Source of the DNA: Aurantimonas coralicida_A
GTDB taxonomy: Bacteria; Pseudomonadota; Alphaproteobacteria; Rhizobiales; Rhizobiaceae
DNA: 64,000 nucleotides
NCBI RefSeq assembly: GCF_036016755.1
Contig: NZ_JAYXIH010000011.1
Coordinates: 42,118 to 106,117 of the forward strand
Reading direction: 5' to 3'
The position numbers and the translations under genes were made by a program. This document shows positions 35,711 through 45,367 of this stretch, piece by piece. Under the pieces are notes generated by a model. That model was not told the origin of the DNA, did no database searches, and saw only the letters and a list, made by a program, of their open reading frames with translations. How positions within the stretch are numbered: position 1 is the first letter of the stretch; the number at the start of each line of letters is the position of its first letter.

Positions 35711-36202
35711 ATGGTATCAAGACGCATCGGTCGGGACGCCGGCGGCAAACGCAAGTTCCTCGCCATCATCGACGAAACCCCCGAATGCGGGCGCGCGGCG
35801 GCGTATGCCGCGTATCGCGCCAAGGCGAGCGGCGGCGGCGCGGTGCTGCTCTACGTGATCGAGCCGGGAGACTTCCAGCATTGGCTCGGCGTCGAGAAGA
35901 TCATGCGTGCCGAGGCGATCGAGGAGGCCGAGACGCGGCTTGCCAAGGTCGCCGACGAACTGCGCGAAAAGGTCGGGATCGAGCCTGAGGCCGTGGTGCG
36001 GGAAGGCACGATGATCGACGAGATCCACGCGTTGATCGAGGCCGATCGCGAGATCGCGATTCTCGTCCTGGCGGCCGGCGAGGCCTCCGAGGGGCCGGGG
36101 CCGCTGGTTTCTTCGGTGTCGGGCAAGGGCGCGGCGTTCCCGATCCCGGTGACGATCGTGCCGGCGACTTTGACCGATGAGGATATCGCCAGCCTCTGTT
36201 GA
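35711..36202 (+). CDS. Universal stress protein (UspA family)
   Basis: 163 residues of a single Usp alpha/beta domain: FLAIIDETPECGRAAAYA at the N-terminus, a central AEAIEEAETRLAKVADELREK helix and the ILVLAAGEASEGPGP segment where ATP-binding members have GxxG-S. The ATP-loop is only loosely conserved. The ATG at 35711 is favoured over 35681. Role: stress survival, target unknown. Confidence 0.85.
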   Translation: MVSRRIGRDAGGKRKFLAIIDETPECGRAAAYAAYRAKASGGGAVLLYVIEPGDFQHWLGVEKIMRAEAIEEAETRLAKVADELREKVGIEPEAVVREGTMIDEIHALIEADREIAILVLAAGEASEGPGPLVSSVSGKGAAFPIPVTIVPATLTDEDIASLC

Positions 36203-36320
36203 GGAGCGATTTGGCACCTTATCTTCAGTTTACGTCTTGTTGCAGCGAGCGCAGCGCTGCTGTAAGTTTAGAACAATTCCAAAGATTGCCGCGGCGTCGA
36301 TGCCGCGAAAGGGGCGTGAC

Positions 36321-36893
36321 ATGTTCATCCAGACCGAAGTGACACCGAATCCCGCGACGCTGAAGTTCCTGCCGGGCCGCGTCGTCGTCGAGAACGGCAC
36401 CATCGAATTCCGCTCGAACGAAGATGCCGAGCGTTCGCCGCTGGCGACGCGATTGATGCAGATCCCCGGTGTGACCAGCGTCTTCTTCGGCTATGACTTC
36501 GTCACCGTCACCAAGGACGGGCCGGACTGGCAGCACCTGAAGCCGGCGATTCTCGCCGGGCTGATGGAGCACTTCATGTCGAACGAGCCGGTCATGGCGG
36601 ACATGGCCGCCGGCGAAGCGATGCCGGACGGGGAAGAGTTCTTCGAGGAAAGCGATTCGAGCACCGTCGCGACCATCAAGGAACTGTTGGAAACCCGCGT
36701 TCGCCCGGCGGTGGCCCAGGACGGCGGCGACATCACTTTCCGCGGCTATCGCGACGGCACGGTGTATCTCAACATGCGCGGCGCCTGCGCCGGTTGCCCG
36801 TCCTCGACGGCGACGCTGAAGCACGGTATCCAGAACCTGTTGCGTCATTTCGTGCCTGAGGTCGAAGCGGTGGAGGCGGTCGAGGCCGCCTGA
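36321..36893 (+). CDS. NifU/Nfu-type iron-sulfur cluster scaffold protein
   Basis: 190 residues: an N-terminal Nfu_N domain (MFIQTEVTPNPATLKFLPG) and a C-terminal NifU domain with the cluster-binding CxxC in GACAGCPSS. It carries and delivers Fe-S clusters. AAGGGG lies about 8 bases upstream of the ATG at 36321. It precedes tsaB by 70 bases; miaB, a two-cluster enzyme, is encoded 2.4 kb downstream. Confidence 0.94.
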   Translation: MFIQTEVTPNPATLKFLPGRVVVENGTIEFRSNEDAERSPLATRLMQIPGVTSVFFGYDFVTVTKDGPDWQHLKPAILAGLMEHFMSNEPVMADMAAGEAMPDGEEFFEESDSSTVATIKELLETRVRPAVAQDGGDITFRGYRDGTVYLNMRGACAGCPSSTATLKHGIQNLLRHFVPEVEAVEAVEAA

Positions 36894-36963
36894 TGCCGCA
36901 AGATCGACAGTCGCGTCCGCTTCGCCGGCGCTTTTCCAGCGCCGAAAGCGCCCGCCCGCGCAG

Positions 36964-37680
36964 ATGACCTCTCTGCTGTTGGCCATCGACACCGCGTTCG
37001 AGCGCTGTTCGGCGGGGCTCCTCGATCTTCGCTCCGGCGCAATCGTCGGGTGTGCCGAACCGGAGATCGGCAAGGGACACGCGGAACGACTGATGGGGGT
37101 CGTCGACGCGGTTCTGGAAAGCGCCTCGGCTAGCTATGCGGACATTGCCAGGATCGCGGTCACGGTCGGACCCGGCTCGTTCACCGGGCTGAGGGTCGGC
37201 GTGTCGGCGGTGCGTGGTCTCGCGCTGGCGCTCGGCGTTCCAGCTATCGGCGTGACGACACTGGAAGCGCTTGCGGCGCCCCATGTTGGTGGCGGCAAGC
37301 CGATCCTGTGCGTCCTCGACGCCAAGCGCGGCGAGGTTTATGCGGCGCTCTTTAGCGCCGACGGGATGCAGATCGAAGCTCCGCGGGCCTTGCCGCCGAA
37401 GGCGCTCCAGGCCTTCGTCGCCGGTCTTTCGCAAGACCAGACGATCGGACTTGTCGGAACCGGCGCGGCGATCGCCGCGCCGGTTCCCCAGCCGCGAGCC
37501 AACGTAGTCCTGACGGATGAGGCACGCGTCGATATCGCTGTGCTGGCACGGCTTGCGGCACAGCGGGAGGCAGGCGAGCCGCCGCGTCCGCTCTATCTGC
37601 GGGGCGCCGACGCCAAGCCCGCTTCCGCGACGGCGGGTGTCGCCTTTGGAAGCGAAAGCACTCCTCAACTCTTGCTGTGA
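36964..37680 (+). CDS. tsaB: tRNA threonylcarbamoyladenosine biosynthesis protein TsaB
   Basis: 238 residues of the ASKHA fold: LLAIDTAFERCSAGL at the N-terminus and the diagnostic VTVGPGSFTGLRVGVSAVRGLAL. It works with TsaD and TsaE to make t6A37 in ANN-decoding tRNAs. The pairing with rimI 98 bases downstream is widespread. Confidence 0.95.
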   Translation: MTSLLLAIDTAFERCSAGLLDLRSGAIVGCAEPEIGKGHAERLMGVVDAVLESASASYADIARIAVTVGPGSFTGLRVGVSAVRGLALALGVPAIGVTTLEALAAPHVGGGKPILCVLDAKRGEVYAALFSADGMQIEAPRALPPKALQAFVAGLSQDQTIGLVGTGAAIAAPVPQPRANVVLTDEARVDIAVLARLAAQREAGEPPRPLYLRGADAKPASATAGVAFGSESTPQLLL

Positions 37681-37778
37681 TACTCTGTGTCGAGTGAAGC
37701 TTGCGGATCGGTTGGTCTCATCCGGCCGATAGCGCCGCTGACACAGCGGAATGAGCGGGCAGAGAGGAAAACAGGCCG

Positions 37779-38303
37779 ATGTACTGGTTTTTGCCCTGGA
37801 CCTGGACGGTCTCGTTTCTGGACAGCTGGCTGAGCGGTCAGGAGATCGCCGCGGCGCCGCTGGAGGATTCCGATATCGACGCGGCGGCCGATCTCCACAG
37901 CGAAGCCTTCGATCATCCCTGGTCCGGCGATGAACTCGCCTCTCTCCTCAGCCAGAAGGGCGGTATCGGCATCGTCGCGCGACATGTCGGCCATCCGTCG
38001 GAGCAGCCGCTGGGCTTCGTGCTCGCCCGCAACATCGACGGTGAGGCGGAGATCCTGACGATCGCCGTCGCCAAGCGCGCGCGCAACCACGGCGTCGGCC
38101 GTCTCCTGATGGACCAGTTGCTACAGCAGCTTTATGCAGAGGGCGCGGCGTCGCTGTTCCTCGAGGTCGACGAGGAGAACGCTCCGGCATTGAAGCTCTA
38201 CCGTCGGTTGCGCTTCCAGGAGGTTGGCCGCCGGCCGGCCTATTACCGCCAGCCGGACGGCCGCACGACCAGCGCGTTGATGCTCAAGCGGACACTGAGA
38301 TAG
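37779..38303 (+). CDS. rimI: Ribosomal-protein-alanine N-acetyltransferase RimI
   Basis: 174 residues, GNAT fold. The acetyl-CoA loop is AVAKRARNHGVGRLLMDQL (RxxGxG/A) and the C-terminus YRRLRFQEVGRRPAYY is typical of RimI, which acetylates the N-terminal Ala of ribosomal protein S18. It has a roughly 28-residue hydrophobic, Trp-rich N-terminal extension (YWFLPWTWTVSFLDSWL) before the domain. It follows tsaB. Confidence 0.9.
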   Translation: MYWFLPWTWTVSFLDSWLSGQEIAAAPLEDSDIDAAADLHSEAFDHPWSGDELASLLSQKGGIGIVARHVGHPSEQPLGFVLARNIDGEAEILTIAVAKRARNHGVGRLLMDQLLQQLYAEGAASLFLEVDEENAPALKLYRRLRFQEVGRRPAYYRQPDGRTTSALMLKRTLR

Positions 38304-38357
38304 CGACGGCGGCGCCATGGCGTACAGGATGATGACCGCGCCACCGGGCGGTAAGCG

Positions 38358-39230
38358 ATGATCGGATGGCTGCGCGTCGGCTTCGTCGCCGCGACCCTCA
38401 CCGCGCTCACCCTCGTGTTATGGCCGCTCCAGAGCCTGGCGATTGCGCGCGGCTGGGCCTTGGCACGTCGACTGCCCGTGATCTGGCACCGCATCGCCTG
38501 CACTGTCGCGGGCATCGAGGTCAAGATCGTCGGGCAGCCGAGCCAGACCCATCCCTTGCTTCTTGTCGCCAATCACCAGTCCTGGGCCGACATCATGGTG
38601 CTCGGCAAGATCACGCCGCTGTCGTTTATCGCCAAGGCCGAGGTTCGGGACTGGCCGGCCTTCGGCCTGCTCGCCCGGCTCCAGCGGACAATTTTCGTAG
38701 AGCGGGACGCGCGCCGGCGCACCGGGGTTCAGGCCGACGCCATCGCCGAGCGGTTGACGGCCGGCGATGTCATGGTCTTGTTCGCCGAGGGCACGACGTC
38801 GGACGGCAACGCGGTGCTGCCGTTCAAGACGGCGCTGTTCGGCGCCGCCCAGTCGGCACTTCGCTCCTACAAGGCCCATGCGGTCGCCGTGCAGCCGGTG
38901 GCAATCGCCTATACCCACGCCAATGGCGTGCCGCTCGGCCGCTATTTTCGGCCGTTGGCCGCCTGGCCGGGCGCCGTCGAACTGGGGCCGCATCTCCTGA
39001 CCTTTCTCAAGGAGGGCGCGATCCGGGTCGAGGTCTCGTTCGGCACGCCGATCCCCTTCGGCGAATCGTCCGATCGCAAATTGGTGGCGCGCACGGCCGA
39101 GGCCAGCGTCCGAAACATGCTCGCTGCGAGCCTTCGCGGTCACAGAACGGAGGCAAAAGACCCCTCCGTGCTGCGCGAAAATGATCGGGCGCTTGCGCCG
39201 CGTCATGATGCTGTCGATATATGGGTCTAA
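38358..39230 (+). CDS. plsC: 1-acyl-sn-glycerol-3-phosphate acyltransferase (PlsC/OlsA family)
   Basis: 290 residues: an N-terminal TM segment and a PlsC domain with the catalytic NHQSWADIMVL (HX4D) and FAEGTTSDGN (EGT) motifs. It makes phosphatidic acid from lysophosphatidic acid; OlsA, which acylates lyso-ornithine lipid, is the same fold, so that role is an alternative given olsB at 21927. Position before miaB is the conserved Hyphomicrobiales arrangement. Confidence 0.88.
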   Translation: MIGWLRVGFVAATLTALTLVLWPLQSLAIARGWALARRLPVIWHRIACTVAGIEVKIVGQPSQTHPLLLVANHQSWADIMVLGKITPLSFIAKAEVRDWPAFGLLARLQRTIFVERDARRRTGVQADAIAERLTAGDVMVLFAEGTTSDGNAVLPFKTALFGAAQSALRSYKAHAVAVQPVAIAYTHANGVPLGRYFRPLAAWPGAVELGPHLLTFLKEGAIRVEVSFGTPIPFGESSDRKLVARTAEASVRNMLAASLRGHRTEAKDPSVLRENDRALAPRHDAVDIWV

Positions 39231-39281
39231 TTCATCCCTGTCGGCGCCAAGCTGGCAGGCTCGGTCCGACCAGAAGGGCGC

Positions 39282-40703
39282 ATGACTGAAACGATCGAAG
39301 CACGCGAGCCGGCGACGGCCGGGGACAAGTCCCGCAAAGTCTTCATCAAGACCTATGGCTGTCAGATGAACGTCTACGACTCCCAGCGCATGGGCGACGC
39401 GCTGGCGAAGGACGGCTATCGGCAGACGGAGACGATGGAGGACGCCGATCTCGTACTCCTGAACACCTGCCACATCCGCGAAAAGGCGGCGGAGAAGATT
39501 TATTCCGAACTCGGTCGCATTCGTCTCTTGAAGGCGGACAAGGCTTTGCGGGGCGAGGAACTGCGCGTCGGCGTCACCGGCTGTGTGGCCCAGGCCGAGG
39601 GCCGCGAGATCATCGACCGGGCGCCGGTCGTCGACCTGGTCATCGGCCCGCAGACCTATCACCGTCTGCCCGAGGCGCTCGCCCGCGTGGCTAAGGGCGA
39701 CAAGGTCGTGGACACCGATTACGCCGTCGAGGACAAATTCGCACATCTGCCGCGCGCCGAGGCGCCGCAAATCCGCGCCCGCGGGGTGACGGCCTTTTTG
39801 ACCGTTCAGGAAGGCTGCGACAAGTTTTGCACCTTTTGCGTGGTGCCCTATACGCGCGGCGCCGAAGTCTCCCGCTCGTTCGGCCAGATCATGGACGAGG
39901 CGCGTCGGCTGGCCGATGCCGGCGTGCGCGAGGTGACGCTGCTCGGCCAGAACGTCAACGCCTGGTCCGGCGAGGACGCCGCCGGCCGGCCGATTGCTCT
40001 TGGCGGCCTGTTGCGCGCGCTCGCAGAGATTCCCGGGCTTGGTCGGCTTCGCTACACGACGTCGCATCCGCGCGACATGGACGACGATCTCATCGCCGCC
40101 CATCGCGATTTGCCGACGCTGATGCCCTATCTGCATTTGCCGGTTCAGTCCGGCTCGGACCGCATCCTGAAGGCGATGAATCGCCGCCATACTGCGGCGG
40201 ACTACTTGGCGCTGCTCGATCGGATTCGTGCCGCCCGGCCGGACATCGCCCTGTCCGGCGACTTCATCGTCGGTTTTCCCGGCGAGAGCGACGCGGATTT
40301 CGAGGCGACGATCCGCCTTGTCGAAACTGTCGGCTACGCCTCGGCCTTCTCGTTCAAATATTCCCCGCGTCCCGGCACGCCCGGCGCCGACATGGACGAC
40401 CACGTCGATGAGGCGGTGAAATCGGAGCGGCTGCAGCGGTTGCAGGCGCTGTTGCGCGAGCAGCAGATGGCCTTCGCCGAAAGCCTCGTCGGCCGCGACG
40501 TCGAGATCCTGCTCGAAAAGCCAGGCCGCTATGCTCATCAGCGGGTCGGACGCTCGCCCTTCCTGCAACCGGTGGTCGCCGCCGCCGATGTCGGCGAGAT
40601 CGGCGATCTGGTAACGGTGCGCATTGCGGCGACGCTGCCGAATTCCCTGCTTGCCGAGGGCTCCGGGGCGGTTCGGGTCGGCGATGCGAGGAGGGTCGCG
40701 TGA
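39282..40703 (+). CDS. miaB: tRNA-2-methylthio-N6-dimethylallyladenosine synthase MiaB
   Basis: 473 residues: an UPF0004 domain with cluster ligands (YGCQMNVYDS, LNTCHIREKA, TGCVAQ), a radical SAM domain with GCDKFCTFCVVPYTRG, and a C-terminal TRAM domain. It adds the methylthio group to i6A37 of tRNAs. Its stop overlaps the GTG start of phoH (GTGA). Confidence 0.97.
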   Translation: MTETIEAREPATAGDKSRKVFIKTYGCQMNVYDSQRMGDALAKDGYRQTETMEDADLVLLNTCHIREKAAEKIYSELGRIRLLKADKALRGEELRVGVTGCVAQAEGREIIDRAPVVDLVIGPQTYHRLPEALARVAKGDKVVDTDYAVEDKFAHLPRAEAPQIRARGVTAFLTVQEGCDKFCTFCVVPYTRGAEVSRSFGQIMDEARRLADAGVREVTLLGQNVNAWSGEDAAGRPIALGGLLRALAEIPGLGRLRYTTSHPRDMDDDLIAAHRDLPTLMPYLHLPVQSGSDRILKAMNRRHTAADYLALLDRIRAARPDIALSGDFIVGFPGESDADFEATIRLVETVGYASAFSFKYSPRPGTPGADMDDHVDEAVKSERLQRLQALLREQQMAFAESLVGRDVEILLEKPGRYAHQRVGRSPFLQPVVAAADVGEIGDLVTVRIAATLPNSLLAEGSGAVRVGDARRVA

Positions 40704-41743
40704 GGGCCGAACGCGGAACCGCGCCCGCCTCCGGCGCATCGGATATGGCGCATATCGTGTTGACCTACGAGGACAACCGATTGGCAAGCTCGCTGTTCGG
40801 CCAGTTCGACGAGAATCTGGCCCTGATCGAGCAAAAGCTTGGCATCGACGCGCGGGCGCGCGGCAACAAGATTGAGATTCGGGGCGATCAGGTCGCCAGC
40901 GAGCAGGCCCGTCGCTCGCTCGATTATCTCTATGAGCGTCTTCAGGGCGGCCACGAGATCGGCAAGAACGACGTCGAGGGCGCGGTTCGCATGGCGATCG
41001 CCCAGGACGACCAGCTCTATTTGCCGACGCTCGAGAAAAAGGGGCGCATGTCGCTCGCGCAGATTTCGACGCGCCGCCGCACGATCCACGCCAGGACGCC
41101 GACCCAGGATGCCTATATGCGGGCTCTGGAGCGGTCGGAGCTCGTGTTTGGGGTGGGGCCGGCCGGCACCGGCAAGACCTATCTCGCGGTCGCTCATGCG
41201 GCGATGTTGCTGGAGCGTGGCCAGGTCGAGCGGATCATCCTGTCGCGGCCGGCCGTCGAGGCCGGTGAGCGGCTCGGCTTCCTGCCGGGCGACATGAAGG
41301 AGAAGGTCGATCCGTATCTGCGCCCGCTTTACGATGCGCTTTACGACATGATTCCGGCCGAAAAGGTGGAACGCGCTCTGGCGGCGGGCGCGATCGAGAT
41401 CGCCCCGCTCGCCTTCATGCGCGGCCGCACGCTGTCCCATGCCGCGGTGATTCTCGACGAGGCGCAGAACACCACCACGATGCAGATGAAGATGTTCCTG
41501 ACTCGTCTGGGCGAGAATGCCCGCATGGTGGTGACGGGCGACCCCTCCCAGGTGGATTTGCCGCCTGGCCAGAAATCCGGCCTGATCGAGGCGCTCCGCA
41601 TTCTGGAAAAGGTGCCGAGCGCGGTCACGGTTCGCTTTGAAGCGAAGGACGTGGTGCGCCATCCGCTGGTTCAGGCAATTGTCGAGGCTTACGAGGAGGA
41701 TGCGGTGCGCCATCGTGCGTCGGCTAGCCCGCTGGACAGATAG
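40700..41743 (+). CDS. phoH: PhoH-like ATPase
   Basis: 347 residues: an N-terminal KH-like part (to about 120) and a PhoH domain with GPAGTGKTYLAVAHA and the Walker B VILDEAQNTT. PhoH proteins are predicted RNA-related ATPases, here paired with ybeY in ribosome maturation. The GTG at 40700 overlaps the miaB stop; an ATG at 40745 is the alternative start. Confidence 0.94.
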   Translation: MRAERGTAPASGASDMAHIVLTYEDNRLASSLFGQFDENLALIEQKLGIDARARGNKIEIRGDQVASEQARRSLDYLYERLQGGHEIGKNDVEGAVRMAIAQDDQLYLPTLEKKGRMSLAQISTRRRTIHARTPTQDAYMRALERSELVFGVGPAGTGKTYLAVAHAAMLLERGQVERIILSRPAVEAGERLGFLPGDMKEKVDPYLRPLYDALYDMIPAEKVERALAAGAIEIAPLAFMRGRTLSHAAVILDEAQNTTTMQMKMFLTRLGENARMVVTGDPSQVDLPPGQKSGLIEALRILEKVPSAVTVRFEAKDVVRHPLVQAIVEAYEEDAVRHRASASPLDR

Positions 41744-42297
41744 TGCGATCGGGAAAATCAGGATACGTTCCGTATGAAGGGCTGACGGTCGCCCTTTCGA
41801 TCGAGGCGACGGAGTGGGAAGCGGCGGGGCTCGGCGATGTCTCGGCGATGGCGCATGGCGTTTTCGCCGCGACGGCCGGGCGGATTGGCCTGCCGGAGGA
41901 TCTGCAAAGCGAGATCGCCGTGACGCTCGCCGACGACGAGACCGTGCGCGCCGCCAATGCCGAATGGCGCGGCAAGGATCGCCCGACCAACATCCTGTCG
42001 TTTCCGATGGCCAATCTTGCGCCCGGCGATCGTCCGGGGCCGCTGTGCGGCGATCTTCTGCTGGCCTTTCAGACCGTGCAGCGGGAGGCCCACGCCGAAG
42101 GCAAGCGCCTCGCCGACCATGTCCGCCACCTTCTGGTGCATGGCTTTCTGCATCTCATGGGCTTCGATCACATCGACGAAGCGGAGGCCGAGGCCATGGA
42201 GACGCTGGAGATCGCGATCCTCGCCGACCTCGGCATTGCGGACCCCTATCGCGAATGCCTCGAAAATCCCCCAAAGCCGGTTATGATGGCCGACTGA
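41743..42297 (+). CDS. ybeY: Endoribonuclease YbeY
   Basis: 184 residues. The zinc motif HGFLHLMGFDH (HGxLHLxGyDH) is intact, with the upstream RPTNILSFPM signature. YbeY functions in 16S rRNA 3'-end processing and ribosome quality control. The GTG at 41743 shares one base with the phoH stop; the first 15-25 residues are not conserved, so a later start is possible. Confidence 0.95.
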   Translation: MRSGKSGYVPYEGLTVALSIEATEWEAAGLGDVSAMAHGVFAATAGRIGLPEDLQSEIAVTLADDETVRAANAEWRGKDRPTNILSFPMANLAPGDRPGPLCGDLLLAFQTVQREAHAEGKRLADHVRHLLVHGFLHLMGFDHIDEAEAEAMETLEIAILADLGIADPYRECLENPPKPVMMAD

Positions 42298-42300
42298 ACG

Positions 42301-43392
42301 ATGAGTGAGACGATGAACATTCAGACGCACGCGACGGGTCCGAACGACCACGACGCGGTAGACGCCGCCGAGGATGGCGGCGAGCGAGGCGCTGGCGACG
42401 ACCGAAGTCGGCGCGGCGGAAAACCCAGAAAAGAGCGGGGATTTATCGGCGGTCTTGTCCACCGGCTGCGACCGCGCATGCCCAATCTGATGCGCGAGGA
42501 TCTGACCCAGGCGCTGCTCGAGCCGGGGCACGGCGAAGGGGCCTTCTCCCCCGAAGAACGCGCCATGCTGAACAACATTCTGCGGTTGCGGGAGGTCCGG
42601 GTCGAAGACGTCATGGTTCCGCGAGCCGACATCCAGGCGGTCGAGATCACGACCACGCTCGGCGAATTGATGAAGCAGTTCGAGGCGAGCGGCCACTCGC
42701 GCATGCCGGTCTATGGCGAGAGCCTCGACGATCCGCGCGGGATGATCCACATCCGCGATGTCGTCGGCCACATCACGCGGGTTGCCCGTCCTGCCAAATC
42801 CAACGGCGGCGATAGCCAGCCGGCCAAGAAACCCCGGTCGGGGCTCGATCTTCGGCAGATCAACCTGGCCCGGCGCGTCGCCGATCTCGGCATCATCCGC
42901 ACGGTGCTGTTCGTTCCGCCCTCCATGCTCGCCTCGGACCTGATGGCGCGGATGCAGGCGATGCGCACGCAGATGGCGCTGGTCATCGACGAATATGGCG
43001 GCACCGACGGGCTGGTCTCGCTGGAGGACATCATCGAGATGGTCGTCGGCAATATCGAGGACGAGCATGACGACGAACCCGCGATGATCACCGAGAGCGG
43101 CGACGGCATCTATTATGCCGACGCCAAGGCCGATCTCGACGAGGTCAAGAAGCTGGTCGGCGAGGATTTCGACATCAGCGAATACGAGGACGAAGCCGAC
43201 ACGATCGGCGGTCTGCTGTTCTCCGAACTCGGGCGAATTCCGGCCAGGGGCGAAGTCGTCCAGGCGGTCCCGGGCTTTGAATTCCAGGTCCTCGACGCCG
43301 ACCCGCGGCGCGTGCGTCGGGTGCGGATCGTCCGCTTCCAGCAGGGGGAAAAGCGCCGTCGCATCGTCGAAGGGCTGGCTGATGCGCCTTGA
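42301..43392 (+). CDS. corC: CorC/HlyC family transporter-associated CBS protein
   Basis: 363 residues: a disordered N-terminus of about 70, two CBS domains (about 95-260, beginning VRVEDVMVPRADIQAVEI) and a C-terminal CorC_HlyC domain (TIGGLLFSELGRIPARGEVV). No DUF21 membrane domain, so it is the short soluble form. It begins 3 bases after the ybeY stop. In enterics CorC is linked to magnesium/cobalt efflux; 'hemolysin' labels of this family are historical. Confidence 0.9.
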   Translation: MSETMNIQTHATGPNDHDAVDAAEDGGERGAGDDRSRRGGKPRKERGFIGGLVHRLRPRMPNLMREDLTQALLEPGHGEGAFSPEERAMLNNILRLREVRVEDVMVPRADIQAVEITTTLGELMKQFEASGHSRMPVYGESLDDPRGMIHIRDVVGHITRVARPAKSNGGDSQPAKKPRSGLDLRQINLARRVADLGIIRTVLFVPPSMLASDLMARMQAMRTQMALVIDEYGGTDGLVSLEDIIEMVVGNIEDEHDDEPAMITESGDGIYYADAKADLDEVKKLVGEDFDISEYEDEADTIGGLLFSELGRIPARGEVVQAVPGFEFQVLDADPRRVRRVRIVRFQQGEKRRRIVEGLADAP

Positions 43393-43507
43393 GGAGGACA
43401 TGGTTTCGTCGTCTGCCGGACGGAAATCGGCGCGACGGTGACGTTTCGCTAGCGGTCCATTCGGGGCGGGAACGATCAGGATTCGTCGACAGCATTTGGG
43501 GGACAAT

Positions 43508-45214
43508 GTGAGCGTCATCTCTCGACGTGACGGACGCCAGCGCGAGGGGGGCCTCCTGGATCGGCTGGCCGGTTGGGTCTTGCTGCTGGAGGGCTGGCGC
43601 CGCGTCGTCCTGACCATCGCCGCCGGTGCCCTGTGTACATTCGCGCTGCCGCCGTACAATTTTCCTGCGGTCGGCTTTGTCGGCTTTCCATTGCTCGTCT
43701 GGCTGCTCGACGGTGTCGTCGTCGATCCTGGCCGCTCGCTGATCCGCCGCATGGCGCCAGCCTTTGTTACCGGTTGGCTGTTCGGCTTCGGATACTTCGT
43801 CGCCGGCTTGTGGTGGCTGGGGGCGGCCATGCTGGTCGATGCGGCGGCCTTCGCCGCTTTCATCCCGCTCGCGGTTCTGGGGCTGCCCGCCATCCTGGCG
43901 ATCTATTATGGTCTGGCGGCCGTGCTCGCCCGGCTTGTCTGGGGCGACAGCGCCCTGCGCATTTTCGCGTTGGCGGGCGCTTTCGCGCTGTTTGAGTACC
44001 TGCGCGCCATTCTCTTCACCGGCTTTCCCTGGAACGAGATCGGCGTGATGGCCGCACCGGTGCCGCTGCTGATGCAGACGTCGAGCCTGGTCGGGGTCCA
44101 CGGCCTGACGCTGCTTGCCGTCATCGTGTTTTCCAGCCCAGCCGTTCTCATCGACCGCCGCGGGCGCGGTCCCGTGCTGGTGGTCGCCTCCGCGCTCCTT
44201 ATCTTCCACCTGGGGTTCGGCTTCTGGCGAATGCAGGTGAATCCGACCGAATTCGTCGAGAACGTGCGGCTGCGGGTGGTTCAGCCGAACATCGAACAAT
44301 CGCTGAAATGGGAAGCGACCCAGGCCGAGTCGATCTTCGATCGGCATATCCGCTTGACCGAGGCGCGGGCGGAGCCCTCCACGGTCCCCGGCGCGACCAT
44401 CGCGCTATCGTCCGATACCAAGGCGCCCGCGATCGGCGCGGCACTGCCGCCGCCGAAGACCCTCGTCATCTGGCCGGAATCCTCGTTTCCCTTTCTCTTG
44501 ACCGAGCGGCCCGATGCGATCGCCCGCATCGCCGACACGCTGCAACCGAACGAAACGCTGATTGCCGGCGCGGCCCGCATCGAAGGCCCGGACATTGCGA
44601 CCTCGCGGGTCTACAATTCGGTCTATGTCATCGACGACGAGGGCGAGATCGTCGCGGCACGCGACAAGACCCATCTCGTCCCCTTCGGAGAATATCTCCC
44701 GTTCCAGGAATTTCTGGAAGGCTTCGGCCTGTCGCAGCTGGCCGAGATGCCGGGGGGGTTCTCCGCCGGAGCCGCGCGCGCCAAGGTGGCGCTCGATGGC
44801 GCTCCTTCGTTCCTGCCGCTGATTTGCTACGAGATCATCTTTCCAGGCGAGATCGACGTGGGAACGGCCGAAACGCGGCCCGGCTTCCTCGTCAATGATA
44901 CCAACGATGCCTGGTACGGAGCGACGCCGGGTCCCTACCAGCACCTGCGTCTCGCAGAACTCACCTCGGTCGCGGTCGGCCTACCGCTCGTGCGCAGCGC
45001 GAACACCGGGATCTCCGTCGTCAACGACTCCTACGGCCGGCAGATCGGCGGTCTGGGGCTTGGATCGACCGGCACGATCGAGGTCGGATTGCCGCGCGCG
45101 GGTGCCCCCACGCTTTTCGCGCGCTTCGCAAGCCTGCCGTTTTGGCTTGCATTCGCAATAACATGGGTTGTCGCAGTGGTATCCCGGTTAAGGATGCGCG
45201 CGAGGATTGATTGA
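43508..45214 (+). CDS. lnt: Apolipoprotein N-acyltransferase
   Basis: 568 residues: about six N-terminal TM helices and a nitrilase-type domain. The catalytic triad is Glu in VIWPESSFPF, Lys in RDKTHLVPFGEYLPF and Cys in PLICYEIIFP. It adds the third acyl chain to lipoproteins. The rhizobial homologue was found as actA, an acid-tolerance gene. The GTG at 43508 with GGGGGA 6 bases upstream is preferred; TTG at 43496 is also in frame. Confidence 0.95.
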   Translation: MSVISRRDGRQREGGLLDRLAGWVLLLEGWRRVVLTIAAGALCTFALPPYNFPAVGFVGFPLLVWLLDGVVVDPGRSLIRRMAPAFVTGWLFGFGYFVAGLWWLGAAMLVDAAAFAAFIPLAVLGLPAILAIYYGLAAVLARLVWGDSALRIFALAGAFALFEYLRAILFTGFPWNEIGVMAAPVPLLMQTSSLVGVHGLTLLAVIVFSSPAVLIDRRGRGPVLVVASALLIFHLGFGFWRMQVNPTEFVENVRLRVVQPNIEQSLKWEATQAESIFDRHIRLTEARAEPSTVPGATIALSSDTKAPAIGAALPPPKTLVIWPESSFPFLLTERPDAIARIADTLQPNETLIAGAARIEGPDIATSRVYNSVYVIDDEGEIVAARDKTHLVPFGEYLPFQEFLEGFGLSQLAEMPGGFSAGAARAKVALDGAPSFLPLICYEIIFPGEIDVGTAETRPGFLVNDTNDAWYGATPGPYQHLRLAELTSVAVGLPLVRSANTGISVVNDSYGRQIGGLGLGSTGTIEVGLPRAGAPTLFARFASLPFWLAFAITWVVAVVSRLRMRARID

Positions 45215-45367
45215 CTCCGCCGCCATGCACCGCCTACGCCCTGCGCACGATGTGAATTGTGACAAATGCCTAGTCAACCAAACGATCAATTTCTGGAATG
45301 ACTGGGAGGGGGTTCAGGCCACACGGATGATGGCCTGGAGATGCGCAGAGACGAAAAGGCCGATCCG

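Noticed and set aside
38418..40787. 789-codon minus-strand frame across plsC and miaB
   Set aside because: It crosses two well-supported plus-strand genes and their spacer; shadow frame.
41758..43893. 711-codon minus-strand frame across ybeY, corC and lnt
   Set aside because: Spans three genes with intact motifs on the other strand; shadow frame.
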